NCBI GenBank assembly: GCA_009767595.1
Contig: VSDK01004644.1
Location: forward strand, 86,122 to 150,121
Reading direction: 5' to 3'
DNA from: Symbiodinium kawagutii
Taxonomy: Eukaryota; Sar; Dinophyceae; Suessiales; Symbiodiniaceae
Length of the DNA stretch: 64,000 nt
The notes under the pieces were generated by a model, which made no database searches, was not told the origin of the DNA, and saw only the letters and a program-made list of their open reading frames with translations. The stretch's first letter is position 1. The number at the start of each line of letters is the position of its first letter. Positions 10,350-21,440 of this stretch are shown here, one piece after another. Both the position numbers and the translations under genes were made by a program.

Positions 10350-11624
10350 GCGACTAACTATTGTAGTGGACCCACTATCTCCATCTATCTTCTATAGTGG
10401 GACTTGTATAAATCACTAGTAGTGGGACCTAGATGTGAGCATCGCAGGATGACATTGCCAGCCACTGTCGTGCATTCCTCAGCTGTCACAGTAGTGCAGG
10501 TGTCAAAGAGGGCCTTGCGGCAGACAGATATCGAGCAGGGGGCTCAGCTGTCAGGCAACTGTAGGCCCCTCAATTTTCGAGGATGTCATAGTGTTGCCGA
10601 ACCCTGGGGCTGGGTCTACATCAGCAGAAGACTGATACATTTGGATACACTTGGTGAGTTGCAGTTTCTAGGCATCCAATTTTATCCTTTTGAAACTCCA
10701 GAATACTCCAACAACTTGTGACGTTTTTGCTTTGGGAGATGCTTTGGGCTGCACCCAGGTGTCATGCAGTACTTTTTGAAGTGCAAGTTCCAAAGACGAA
10801 CAGCTTCAAAACGTGGAGAAGGCGAGAGATTGATTCAAGAAAGACTTCTATACTGGTCGGCTCTAGAGGCTTGACGGTTCTTTGCGACTCTCTATGGTTG
10901 GTGGTCACCTACCCAATTATCCAAATTTTCCTTCATTTTTCTAAGTCTAGGTCCATTCCTCCATCCTCCATCCCAGTCTGGGTGAAGACTTCACGGAGTT
11001 CAGCAATGCAGGACAGATATGACACCAAGCGGTCCGAGACTCGGGGAGCCAAACAACCTGCAGAGAATGCTTTATCTGGGAGGAACCACTGCGGTCAGCA
11101 GTGAACCATGATTATCCATCATGAAACATCATGAAATACCCATGGAATACCAATGGCATCTCCATGAATTTCATTTGGACCAATGGCATCTTAATGAATT
11201 CCGCTGGAATTCCCATGGAGTCAGTTGCTCACAGCATTTCAAAGGAGAGAAGGAAATTGCACCTCACAGCTGCTCTGAGGTCGGCAAGCTTCATGGGACA
11301 TACAGATCAGTCATGTGGATCAACCGCTGGAGGTAATCTCAGGTGCGGAACGATGGGCGGTGGAAGCCTGGATTAGTGGCAGCCCTTTGATTCGACCAAG
11401 TCGCAGGGTCCGAAGGGATTCGTTCCATTCAGATGTTAAGGAGGGTTGCTGAAGAGTGAAGATCACCTGCCATTCGTGGCCTTTAGACAGTAGCATCTCA
11501 AATGTTTGAACATTGATACCCAAGGGCAGATGCTTGAGGCATCCAAGGCAGGTCTGTTGAACATGGGTGGACATGGTGCATAGAAGTCAAGTGAAGTCAC
11601 TATTAGTCTTGTAAACACATGACG
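10350..11624. other. Mostly non-coding region
   Basis: A 128-codon frame at 10718-11104 has a protein-like C-terminus (MQDRYDTKRSETRGAKQPAE) but no clear start or family. CATGGAAT-type degenerate repeats lie at 11118-11220. Nothing else supported. Confidence 0.35.
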
Positions 11625-11880
11625 AGTTGCGGGTCGCGCCACAGGTGCTGGGAAGTCGGGCTGGAACAGCTCTGAGCGGACGCCCACAGGGAGCTTAACG
11701 CCCGTGATGTCGGGGGAGCACAGTGCCGTGCCCTGCCGGGGCCGTCGTGGCACTGCCGTGGCACTGCGTTGGCACTGCCGTGGCGCCCAGGTCGGTGGAG
11801 TACGTCTTGCGACGCAGATTGGCCTTGGTGCTGACGCAACGGGGTGCCAGCTGGAACTCGTCCAGCCACTGGGATCGGTG
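11625..11880 (-). CDS. GC-rich exon-like segment, hypothetical protein, frame break in a short repeat
   Basis: On the minus strand, after a GATCCCAG acceptor-like site, the frame reads WLDEFQLAPRCVSTKANLRR with strong G/C third positions. Past a CACTGCCGTGG tandem repeat (11750-11792) an adjacent frame takes over: CSPDITGVKLPVGVRSELFQ. Repeat expansion or contraction probably caused the shift, so this may be a pseudogene exon. Composition differs sharply from the AT-rich flanks. Family not recognised. Confidence 0.4.
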
Positions 11881-12628
11881 AGTTGCGGTCGTGATTGAAC
11901 TTGGGGTTGTGGAACTTCGTTGTGTTTCTATGGGGTTTGATTTTACAATATTTCATAAGTATGACGCATGGGCACATGTTATGATTAGTAGAAACTTAGC
12001 CTTCAGGTGGTGAACTTGTGAACTTGTGAACTAGGGGTTGAAGCTCGTTTCAAACCAACCACTGTTGATCACACTGAGCGGAGACTGCAGCATTGACTGA
12101 GGAGCTACAGCTCTCCATGAGCGGCTAAGTCGTGCTGGGGCCTGAGATAGAGGTGGATGGTGGACTCTAGTGGACATTCGAACAGAGACTCTTGCAAGCT
12201 CAGCTCTCCTCCGAATTCAACAAAAATCCATGGAGTATTCAGGCTGTAAAAACTGTGCAGGTGCTACTGCTACTTGCCTTTTTTGTTTGTTTTTTGTGTG
12301 TAAACTCTGGTGCGACTTGAGGCAATTCCATCGCCCCTGGGAGGTTTGGTGACATGCTCAGCACTGGAAAAGAGGCAGATCTTGGAGCCATTTGGAGCCT
12401 GTTCCTTCAGCAGCTGAGGTCTATCCCACGGAGTTCCTGAACTTGGCTCAGTACTCCCCAGCCATTTGTCCTTCGCCCAACCCGGACTTCCACGCATTTC
12501 CAGACCTGTCCGGCGTCACAGTTTGGGGAGAGCTGAGCTTGGAGGCTGAGATCCATCAACTTTTTGGAGCCCAATTCTTCCTGTCACATTCCATCATCCC
12601 TGGCCATGGATCGGTAGAATGACTCGTC
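11881..12628. other. Mostly non-coding region
   Basis: Competing frames at 12392-12622 (+) and 12270-12497 (-) both look weakly protein-like; neither has a recognisable domain or clear splice borders. Confidence 0.35.
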
Positions 12629-12743
12629 ATGATTCAGCTGAGGATTGAATTGGATCTGGATCGCCCAGATGCGATGTATCAGGACTTCGACAGCTTGCTC
12701 AGGTCGATGATGGAACTGGGAACTGGGATGGAATTGGGTGCTG
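12629..12743 (+). CDS. Short exon-like segment, hypothetical protein
   Basis: ATG 12629 follows an in-frame TGA at 12620-12622. The frame reads IQLRIELDLDRPDAMYQDFD then SLLRSMMELGTGMELGA and ends at a good donor, GCTG/GTGAGC, at 12743/12744. This is a 38-codon acidic first coding exon candidate. The downstream exon was not found. Confidence 0.4.
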
Positions 12744-13134
12744 GTGAGCGATGCCAGGCAGAGAAGTACTGGACGCGTGGGCAGTTGAGATCTCAGGAAG
12801 CTGCCTGATGGCCTCGGATGAGATTTGCCACAAAGTGGGTGCACCGAAGTATCCCACAAGTATGATCTTCAGTGCATACCAGGTCGTCGGATGTGTGGTG
12901 AAACGAACAACCTTAGGGGCATGCCATTTCTGAAGACATACACAGGTATATATATATATATATCAAGTTTCTTTGTTGAGATGAGTCTATGAACGGACAG
13001 CTGCCACCACCATGATGATCATACATGATCATGCGATGTTGCCCAGATAGCACGCTGAATGCAGCGTTTCGAGACTGCGGATGGGCCGAAAGCGAGCCGC
13101 TTTCGTGGGCACCCCAGTGATAAGATGGTGAAAC
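12744..13134. other. Non-coding region
   Basis: Contains (TA)n at 12947-12963. No gene seen. Confidence 0.5.
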
Positions 13135-13350
13135 ATGGAGTTGGAAGTGGCTTGGAAGAGCTTGGTGAAGGCCCATTGCGGTCCCTTCAGCTTCGAGGGT
13201 TTCAGAAAAGTCGGGGCCATGACGGCAGGGGCGCACCCAACTCTTTCGCTTCTTGTGGGTCATGGCAAGCGCCTGAAGTGCAACCACCCCCCTGTGATTG
13301 CTGGTTTCGTCAATGTCTTGATGGTTGGGATGTTCTCGTCATTGATCTGA
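13135..13350 (+). CDS. Short ORF, hypothetical protein, 71 aa
   Basis: ATG 13135 to TGA 13348-13350. The peptide starts MELEVAWKSLVKAHCGPFSF and ends in a hydrophobic tail (VIAGFVNVLMVGMFSSLI), which could be membrane-inserting. No family recognised and no splice evidence. Confidence 0.3.
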   Translation: MELEVAWKSLVKAHCGPFSFEGFRKVGAMTAGAHPTLSLLVGHGKRLKCNHPPVIAGFVNVLMVGMFSSLI

Positions 13351-13364
13351 CTCTACTGTTTGCT

Positions 13365-13470
13365 GTTGTATATCAACCATCATCAACCAGCATCCACGAT
13401 CATCAACCATCATTATCCATCATCAACGATCATCAACGATCATGAACGATCATCAATGATCATCAAACAC
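13365..13470 (+). repeat. Degenerate ATCAACSATC repeats
   Basis: Around ten imperfect 10-11 bp units of the CATCAACCAT/ATCAACGATC type, a word that recurs across the whole window. Confidence 0.7.
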
Positions 13471-14149
13471 CATGCTTTACCAACCACTGGTATTATTGCA
13501 GATATTACAGTATATTATCACTTTTTATCCGATATGATCATGCCTCTTACATTAACATCAAATACTTGTGGTTTCCCCATCAACAAAGTGGATTATTCTT
13601 ATCAACATGGTTAATCACTATCAACTATTATTTACCATCATGTTTACTCATATCAAATATTAACTATCATTTACAATAATATATTTATTATTTATATCAA
13701 GTACTACTAGATGCTAGTGACCACATTATCAACGATGATTCCTGACCACTTGTGGCCACGGGCCATTCTGAGGCCTCAGGTGTCCAGCACCACCTTGCCT
13801 CCAGGCCAACGGCACAGCATAGAGACGGGCAGCTCTCTACGGTTCATGATTCATCATGCAGCACTTCCTGGGAAATCCATGGAAATCCTCTTATAGCTCA
13901 CTGATCATCAAGGATCAAAGATCATCATTCAATTATTCTAACAACTATTGGCTTTAGTTCATCAGTTTGTCGGGATTTCTGTTGCCGGTCCCTGCTGCGC
14001 ATTGGAAACTGTAACACACATCCTGCTGACTTCTCGCTGACTTTTCGCTTCTCAGTTCAATCTCCTCCGATGCGAAGTTTCCCGCTGCGCTCGCTGCGCA
14101 CGCGCCTGCGCCGAATCAGCGGCCTGCGCAGTACTTTGGACGCGTCCAG
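13471..14149. other. Non-coding region
   Basis: AT-rich DNA with ATCA-type words; nothing gene-like is supported. Confidence 0.5.
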
Positions 14150-14345
14150 CTCTCAGGGACGCGGCGTCGCTGTGGCCGTGCGGAGGCGTGCTGTGCTCCG
14201 TCCGTGGCACTGCTCTGAGGCTGTCCGAAGTGTTGGGAGAAATCTTCGTGCACATCATTCAGCGCCTGGAGGTGCTTCAAGTTGTGCTGAAAATTGGCTT
14301 TCTCGCAGAAACTGCACAGCAACTGCACAGCAACTGCAACCTGTG
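14150..14345 (+). CDS. GC-rich exon-like segment, hypothetical protein
   Basis: A frame without ATG reads SEVLGEIFVHIIQRLEVLQV then VLKIGFLAETAQQLHSN, helical and leucine-rich, in an island with far higher G+C than its flanks. The border sites are not clear. An overlapping Arg/Ala-rich frame on the same strand is a competitor. Confidence 0.3.
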
Positions 14346-14778
14346 CTTTCAATCTTCTGTGAACTTTCTTTTAGCCTTTCTCAATCCTTCTTTCTCAATC
14401 TTCTAATCCTCTTTTATCAATCTTTCTTAACCTCCTTTCTTATTGCCATGCTTTTGATTTTCACGAGGCGAGTCTGCACTGCTTGGCCGCTCCCGGAAAT
14501 CACATCTACAGCTGGCCGATGCCTGAAAGAGTTTGGAGAAGAGAGAGAGAGAGGTTTTCGCATGATTTTGGCCAAGAGTTCTTGCATGTTCCTGAAAAGT
14601 CCCACAGAGGATTATGTGGCTCTCTCTTTATTTTTGCGAGCGTTGATGGTTCTTGTTTGAAATGTTTTCGTTTAATTATTGAATATGGTGCACAACCTCT
14701 CCAAGGTTGGCTTATACAGGGTTGAATCATCATTAGTTAATTCGCAACCAGTATCAATGAAGCATCATTGACCCTCAT

Positions 14779-14898
14779 ATATGGCTGTGGGTCAATATTA
14801 ACCAACCAACTAATGGGGAATTTCCACCAACAACAATAGGGAAAACAATGGTTAACAGGGGGGAACCATGGGCACGGGGTTTTGACCCACAGCCATAT
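14779..14898. mobile_element. MITE-like element, ATATGGCTGTGGGTCAA family, copy 1
   Basis: 120 bp with perfect 17-bp terminal inverted repeats: ATATGGCTGTGGGTCAA on the left, TTGACCCACAGCCATAT on the right. A second copy of the same length lies inverted at 27179-27298. It has no coding capacity, as expected for a non-autonomous DNA transposon. The target-site duplication is not evident. Confidence 0.8.
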
Positions 14899-17439
14899 CA
14901 GCCTTTTCCCCTCACCAGTTTATTTGCCCTATTACTATTGGTTGTTACTGGTTCAAACCACGAAGTAATCATCACTATTTACCAGCTTATTAACCAGGAG
15001 TGAGCCCTTCGTAAGCATCATAGATCAATCATCATGAGTCGTTCTTAACCTCAACTATAACCATTTGATACGTAACCATCAGCCAATCAACTACTAGTTA
15101 ACCGTTCGGTATAATGTCCACAACAACTAGTTATCCAAAGCCATTCTTGAGTCATTAGGTATAGCCATCCATTGCTAACCATAGCCTAGTCGATGAGCTC
15201 CTCTTTGGTCAAATATGATTCACCATTAGTCATTACATCAGTCATAGCAACTAGTTAATTGTCATCAATTGCAAGTATCTATGGCTAATCATTCCTACTT
15301 AGTCACTAGTCAGGAGTCATAGTTGCCAACCATTAGTCACTAGCTATAACCACAATTAGTTACAGCCACTGATTTTCATTGATTGCCATAGTATAACTGG
15401 TTTTTCTGAGCATTAGTCATTAGTCATTAGCCAATGACCATCCATTAAACTGTCATAATCTTAAACTACAACCACTACTTCACCATTTCACTATTAGTCA
15501 AGCTACTTAAAGTTCAATTCAATAGCCATTAGCCAAACGCATCAGCTTGTCAGCTCATCACCAGCTCATCAGCAGCTCATCATCAGCTCATCAGCAGCTC
15601 AGCATCAGCTGATCAGTTCACTATCCATGGCTTGATGCTGAGCCTCCGAGGTACCTCAGACGCTTGCGCGCGATCCGTGCCATTGGGGGAGTGGGGCGAC
15701 AGCGCGGGGCCCAGCCGGCTGCGGCCCTGGCGGTGGCATGATGGACGCTGATGATGGTCGTTTTACGATGGTTTTGGTTGATCCATGATCAAGGACAATT
15801 GATGGTCAACAAGAGGGGTTACTGGTGATCAATCATGATCAACGATTCTCAACGATGGTTATTATTGGTTGATGATGGGTAGCTATGGGTGATGATGGTC
15901 AATTCTTGGCGCGGTACATGCTACTCATAGTGGCTGATGATTTCTTGTTTGTAAAATAGGGTGAAAGATGATTCTTGTTCGTGGTTAGGGGATAACTGCC
16001 AAAGATCACGCGAAATACACTGATGGCCCCTGATGGTTAATAATGAGTAGTGGTGATTGATTTGTGATGGTAAAGTTTGCTAGTAGTTGGTATCAGCGCA
16101 ACAACAATAGGGAATGTACAACTATTAGGGTGGTATGGAAATATCCAGAGATGGTTGCCATGAATCTCCATTGTTAGGAATGTAAGCAGCTGTGCTGAAC
16201 CGAAAAGTCAAGGTCATGCTGTTCAATCCGAAGGGTTCAACAAGTTGTTGGGAAGAGGGGCATCTAAGTAAGCCCGCTTGGACAACGAGATGAAGCGCAG
16301 TGCAGGAACTTTGATGAATTTGGATTCGAGTCTCCATATTCTTGGGACACGTCAGGAAAAATACACCACACTCTTGAACCTGGGAACAACACAGACTCGA
16401 CAAGTGTGTCATACGTAGGCACATGTATGTGCTTATGTTGGGAATACTTCACCCGGGTCATGCAGGTGTTTCCCATTTTTTTGTGAAGATTCAGAAGCAC
16501 CAAATGACAATCCAAAGCACAAGTTGTCCATTGACCTCGACCGTTCAAACTTAAGCAACCACATCCCCTGTCCAGGACTGGGCTATACCTGAGACACCGG
16601 AAGCCCCGCGGATCGCAGGAGAATTGGTTGCCAATATGAGTTTCTTGGGGCCGAGTTCGGCAAACAGATGATTCATGTTAAGGAATTGCTCATGATAATG
16701 GCGGTGGAGGGTCAAGGCCGCTTATTTTAAAAGTCAAGGAACCTGAAATCTCAAGGTTAGAGGAGGGGTTGAACAAATTTGTTCCGTCAAAAATTGATTG
16801 TTGATCGGACAGGGATCATGAAAAGCATCAAGTAACAGCATTTGAGTTGTTGGTTTGCTTCACTGGGAGTCTTGCCCCAGGAAACCACGCTGCTGTGCTT
16901 GATGATGACAGTGGTGATTGCCACTTTGGGCTTCATCGCACAATCTGCCATCCTCTTCAGGCGCGTCCAGACTTGCAGACTTCATCTTTTCTCCAATTCT
17001 CCATGATACGCGTTGCAGCTTGTCTTTCACAAAAATGCCTTTCTGAGGTCTTTTCTTCAATGCAAGTTAGAGATTTCAGAATTTGGAGTTTCCAAATTGG
17101 TCTGTTTACAGGTCTATAATTTATAATGAATAGATAAGGGGTACTGACCAACAATCAGGGCCCTTTGATCGGATTTGATAGGAGATGATGGCTATCGCAA
17201 TCCAAGGCCCAAGACACCGCACCATTTGGGACGCTTCCTGGCATCACGTCCCAGGCTGCAGCCTCGTCACAGCGCCTTCTTTGCAGCCGGGAGACTCAAC
17301 GCAGCAGTGCTAGACCTTTCTGAAAGAAGCATAGGCTGCGTAGGCTGTTACCATGGGCTCCCGACTTGGCAGAACATCCCATGAAAAACACGGTGAAAAC
17401 ATGGGGGCATGGCCCGCCTGTAAAAACCCATGGTGACAA
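14899..17439. other. Repeat-rich non-coding region
   Basis: 14930-15540 is made of CTAGTTA/CATTAGTCA/ACCATTAG words. A CAGCTCATCA tandem array lies at 15541-15622. A short GC-rich island at 15650-15740 has no open frame. Weak competing frames lie at 16850-17120. No supported gene. Confidence 0.5.
15541..15622 (+). repeat. Tandem repeat CAGCTCATCA, about 7-8 units
   Basis: Imperfect decameric units (CAGCTCATCA / CAGCAGCTCAT) over about 80 bp. Confidence 0.8.
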
Positions 17440-17820
17440 AGACCAAAGTCATTGGACTCCCTCCTGGGACTGAAGAATGAGGCGCTTCTCTTGCCGCCTT
17501 TCGCAGATATCTTGGCGCTTGTGAACACGACGATTTTTCTCTGCGGTGCTGCGGACTGGGCTTCGCTGTGAAATCGATTTTCACAAGACTTTGGTGCTGG
17601 AGAATCCACATTTGTCCAATGGTTTGAAGGAGTCCTCAAAGCATTTCAGTTACAGATGGTTTTTGCATTTGCTTCAAAAAATATCGAAATCACCGCAACT
17701 CTGAATACCCAGTACATCGTCTACCTAGTCACCGATGAGATGATGGAAAGCACAGCAGCTTCGCGGATGCTTCGCAGGATGGCACCACAGCTTGTCTCTT
17801 CGTGGTGGCCTCCAATCTGA
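17440..17820 (+). pseudogene. Exon-like reading frame with an in-frame TGA, hypothetical protein
   Basis: One frame is protein-like on both sides of a TGA at 17569-17571. Upstream it reads LGLKNEALLLPPFADILALV then NTTIFLCGAADWASL; downstream NRFSQDFGAGESTFVQWFEG, FQLQMVFAFASKNIEITATL and TDEMMESTAASRML, to TGA 17818-17820. It has no ATG until 17656. A nonsense mutation in a host exon is the simplest reading; a very small intron around 17560-17590 is unlikely. Family not recognised. Confidence 0.35.
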
Positions 17821-17918
17821 ACTCGTTGATCGGCCTGCTGTCTCGGCTGATGGCCATGGATCGCTGGCGATCTTCGGGGCTCTTCCACGTGGGGCACCAA
17901 GCACCAGGAACTCGGTAG
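17739..17918 (+). CDS. Exon-like segment, hypothetical protein (overlaps the previous frame)
   Basis: Open from after TGA 17736-17738 to TAG 17916-17918. It reads FADASQDGTTACLFVVASNL then NSLIGLLSRLMAMDRWRSSG with G/C-rich third positions, which suggests it, not the previous frame, codes from about 17745 on. ATGGAAAG just upstream could be the acceptor. The minus strand also carries a long frame here (17729-18193), probably a shadow. No family recognised. Confidence 0.35.
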   Translation, partial: DDGKHSSFADASQDGTTACLFVVASNLNSLIGLLSRLMAMDRWRSSGLFHVGHQAPGTR

Positions 17919-17994
17919 AACGGAGGTGGGCGCAGATGTGGAGATGACACGCTGTGCCAATTTTGCACCAGCTCTTGAGTCAATTTCAAACTCT

Positions 17995-18085
17995 TGTTGC
18001 GTCTCTTGTTGAGTCTTTGGTGGAGTCTCTTGTTGAGTTTCTTATTGAGTTTTTTGTTGAGTTTTTTGTTGAGTTTCTTGTTGAA
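17995..18085 (-). repeat. 12-bp tandem repeat, TTGTTGAGTTTC type
   Basis: About seven imperfect 12-bp units. Because 12 is a multiple of 3, the minus strand reads as a regular LNKK peptide repeat inside a 154-codon frame (17729-18193). That frame is more likely a by-product of the repeat than a gene. Confidence 0.75.
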
Positions 18086-21000
18086 TTTGCACCAAATCAT
18101 TCTCTCTTGATGTCTGTTGTTTGAGGTGTTGGGAGAATATTTGATGGTCTTTACGGTGAAGGTCTCTATGTGCAGATTGGTGAATCTCACCATCGCTTAC
18201 TACGAGGCGGAGCTGAAAAGCTCAACATGGCTGCAGAGCAAGGAGTGCTATGGAGGTCGATGTGATTCTGAAATCATTCACGGTCATCGACGGTTAGTGA
18301 AGATTTGTGAAGTTAGATAATTGTTGATGAATGGTTGATACAGAAATGCACATGAAACTAGATGAAATTACAATGAAACTGTTCAATCTGATCATCCGCT
18401 CCCACTTTGGAGGCAGAACCAGCTCTACTCGAGCCTGGTGCGAATAGCGGAAACGATGCAGACCATGAATGGGTGCCTTGGGTGCTGCCCTCCTGGACGA
18501 GTGAAAGATCGTACCGGCTGGGTTCAGCTGAGCATCATATTAGCCAGCAATGAACCAACACTTAACCATTGCTGGAGCTAACCATGATAACCAAACAGTA
18601 GCTGGCAAACCAATGGGAACCACATAGGCATTGGCAGCAAGTTTATGGGGAACCCATGGGAAGCGTACAACCAACCATTAGAACCAATCATTGGATGGTG
18701 AAAAGGACGCTTCACAGAGACACTCTCAGCTCAGGGGATAGCCATAACCAGCAATTCACCGTTGATGAACGACTAATGAGCTGTTATTTGACCGTAAATT
18801 AACCACCAATTCACCATGTATTAAGCACTACAGTTAACCATTATGCTAGTAGCCATTGCTAGTGCTCAGCAATTACTAGTGAACCATTAGTAGCCATTAG
18901 TAGCCAGCCAATACTAATAGCCAAGATTAAACCAGGACTGTTAATCCTTGATTAGCCATAAACTAACCACCAATGAACCATCTATTAACCACTAGTTAAC
19001 CATTATACTAGATTATACTCGAACCATCATACTAGATTGTACTAGTAGCCATTCCTAGTTAACTTAGCTAACCATTGTACTAGTAGCCGTTACTAGTTCA
19101 CTAGTTAACCTAGTCGTCATTAGATCGCCGTGAAATCTGGGACTGGCTGAGCACTGCCACAAGGTCCGCGATCACGTACTCTTCCGTCGGCCCAATTCGG
19201 CCAGTCCATCAAAGGAAGTGGTGCCTCGGCGCGTTGGTTCGTCCTTCAACCTGGTTCCACAGAGATGCTTAGCAGGAAGGAATTGACCTTCCCCGAAATT
19301 CCATCAGCTTGGGTTTTTTGAATCCTGGAAATTGAGTTACCTTGTGTTTCACTGTCCTGGAATTGAAAAATGTTTAGAAATCCTGGAATGGATTGGAATG
19401 GTTCCTATTGACACCACTATTGCCTTTCTTGCAATCCAGAGAGAGAGGAAGTGAGAGAGACACCATCCCATTCCAATCAAGCAGCTAGAATATGTTAGAC
19501 TTGGAATTTTGACACTCCTGGACATGGGGTGCATTTTAAGCGGATGGGCCAGTGTTTTGCAGCGCAATTTTCATGTTGCAATGAGCCCGGGGATCCTGAG
19601 CTGTTGGTTTTGACCTCAACCAAAATCATGTCCAGTCGATCTCAAGGCTGGCTCACCACCGTCCGGGCGACCACCGGCTCTAGAGGACTTGAACACGATA
19701 AATCTGTTGGCAGATTTGAAAACACCTGGATCAAGCTGAAAGTTCATGGCAAGCTTGATGATACTAGATGATACTAGATGTTACCCAAGATTTACGAAGT
19801 ATGCTGAGCACATTTGGGAACCAACGAGTTTTTTCCTTGACAGATGGCTTGGTCTAGGGGGTTCCCCCTTGGAGAGCTTGTGTCCTCGTGTCATCTCGTG
19901 TCCGGACAGTGGCGTTCAGGAGATGTATATGGAACAGAACGCTCAGAGCTGGTCAGTGCAAGGCTTGGATTCATCCAGGGCCCTATCCGACAGATTCGAG
20001 GCGGGACCCTGATGGGATTTGGAGTCCATAACCATGGTGGCACGTAGCAAGTTATATCCAAGTTTATACCCATTGCCAATAGAAAAGCAGTAGTTTTGAG
20101 GGGTACACCATTTCTGGGAAAAAACTCTTTGGGACCTGGAATTTGGCATTTGCTAAAGCCAACAAAGCAGAAACACATGCAGAAAAAAACAATCAGATGG
20201 GGAGATCACCAACAAGAAAATGCCGAAAGAGGGCGCCGGAAACTGTTTTGCTGGCAATTGCTGTTTTCAACCTCTCGACTGGATATTGAAATTTATCCCT
20301 TCTCATGTGTTTCCGCGCGGAAAGTGTTTGTTTTTCCTAAATCGACAATGATCAGATTGATTAGTCATTTATTCAACCCTCTCAAAATTCACCACTATGT
20401 TGGATGATAATAACCACCACTCTTCCCGACGATTGTTTGTTTGCATGGAGAAACAACTTGTCCAGGAGATGCCTGATCGCATCACCCCTTCGGAGCCAAC
20501 GTCTCCTGTCAATATTGAGGCAGCCATGTGTGGGGTGCCACTAGGGGATCAAGGTTGAGCAGTTCCTTAAGAGTTCCTGGGTGGTCGGAACTGTAACCAG
20601 GACAGCGGTGGACGAAGTTTTCAGCGCGATCCTTCACAACCGGCTTCTGATATCTGAATGTTAAGTGCATGCCCCTCATATCCTCCCTGCATCTCGCCTA
20701 TCCAAAAATGGGGAAGAGGGGGGGGGGTTCAACATGAGGTGGAAGGGCCCGAGATTTGAGAAGCCGTATTTTTATGGAACCTGAGGCTTCCCCAGATTGT
20801 TAGTTTCATCGGGAGAAGACTCAGGAGGTTTTCCTTGTCGATGGGAAAGGCAGACAAAACTGGTTTTCTTGATTATGGGCATCAGCAAAGCAAAGGAAAA
20901 ATATACAAAATGATGTCTAATAATTCATCCTCTTTTCCAGCTGAATCCAAGCGGTCAGTTCTCAAAGGGTTTGCTGACCTTTGTTTGGGATTTCGCATGG

Positions 21001-21390
21001 AAACCAAGCACGGGTAAATCTGAGTACGGTAACTTGCTTCACTTCCTGGTTTCAAACATGTTTTATTTTCCTTCGTCTTACCAAATGGAAGGTCCTGGCA
21101 GGTTGGTTGACCAAAATCTTTCATAGGGGGTTCAAACCACCAACCAGTATATAAACAGGAAAGCCAGAAAGTTCCCAGGAGGCCCTTCGAGCAGATTTGT
21201 CTCACGGGCCCAATTGGTGTGATGCGCCGCAAGACCCAGGCTGAGAGGCAGCGACAGCGTGAGTGGTGCCGACCTGTTTTGCCCTGTCACTGTTCACATC
21301 ATCACAAGACTACATGACTGGATAGCGCGGATACTTCAGTCTTTTGCATCTTTTGTTGACGTCGCTTCTGTTGTTGCTGTGGTTGTTAAC

Positions 21391-21391
21391 G

Positions 21392-21440
<49 letters not shown>
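21391..21440 (+). repeat. (GTT)n microsatellite
   Basis: About 17 GTT triplets. Read as poly-Val on the plus strand or poly-Gln on the minus strand. The plus frame (21259-21609) continues with protein-like sequence (WLQELPGSSPGHVSEPQL), so a coding tract is conceivable. Confidence 0.9.
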
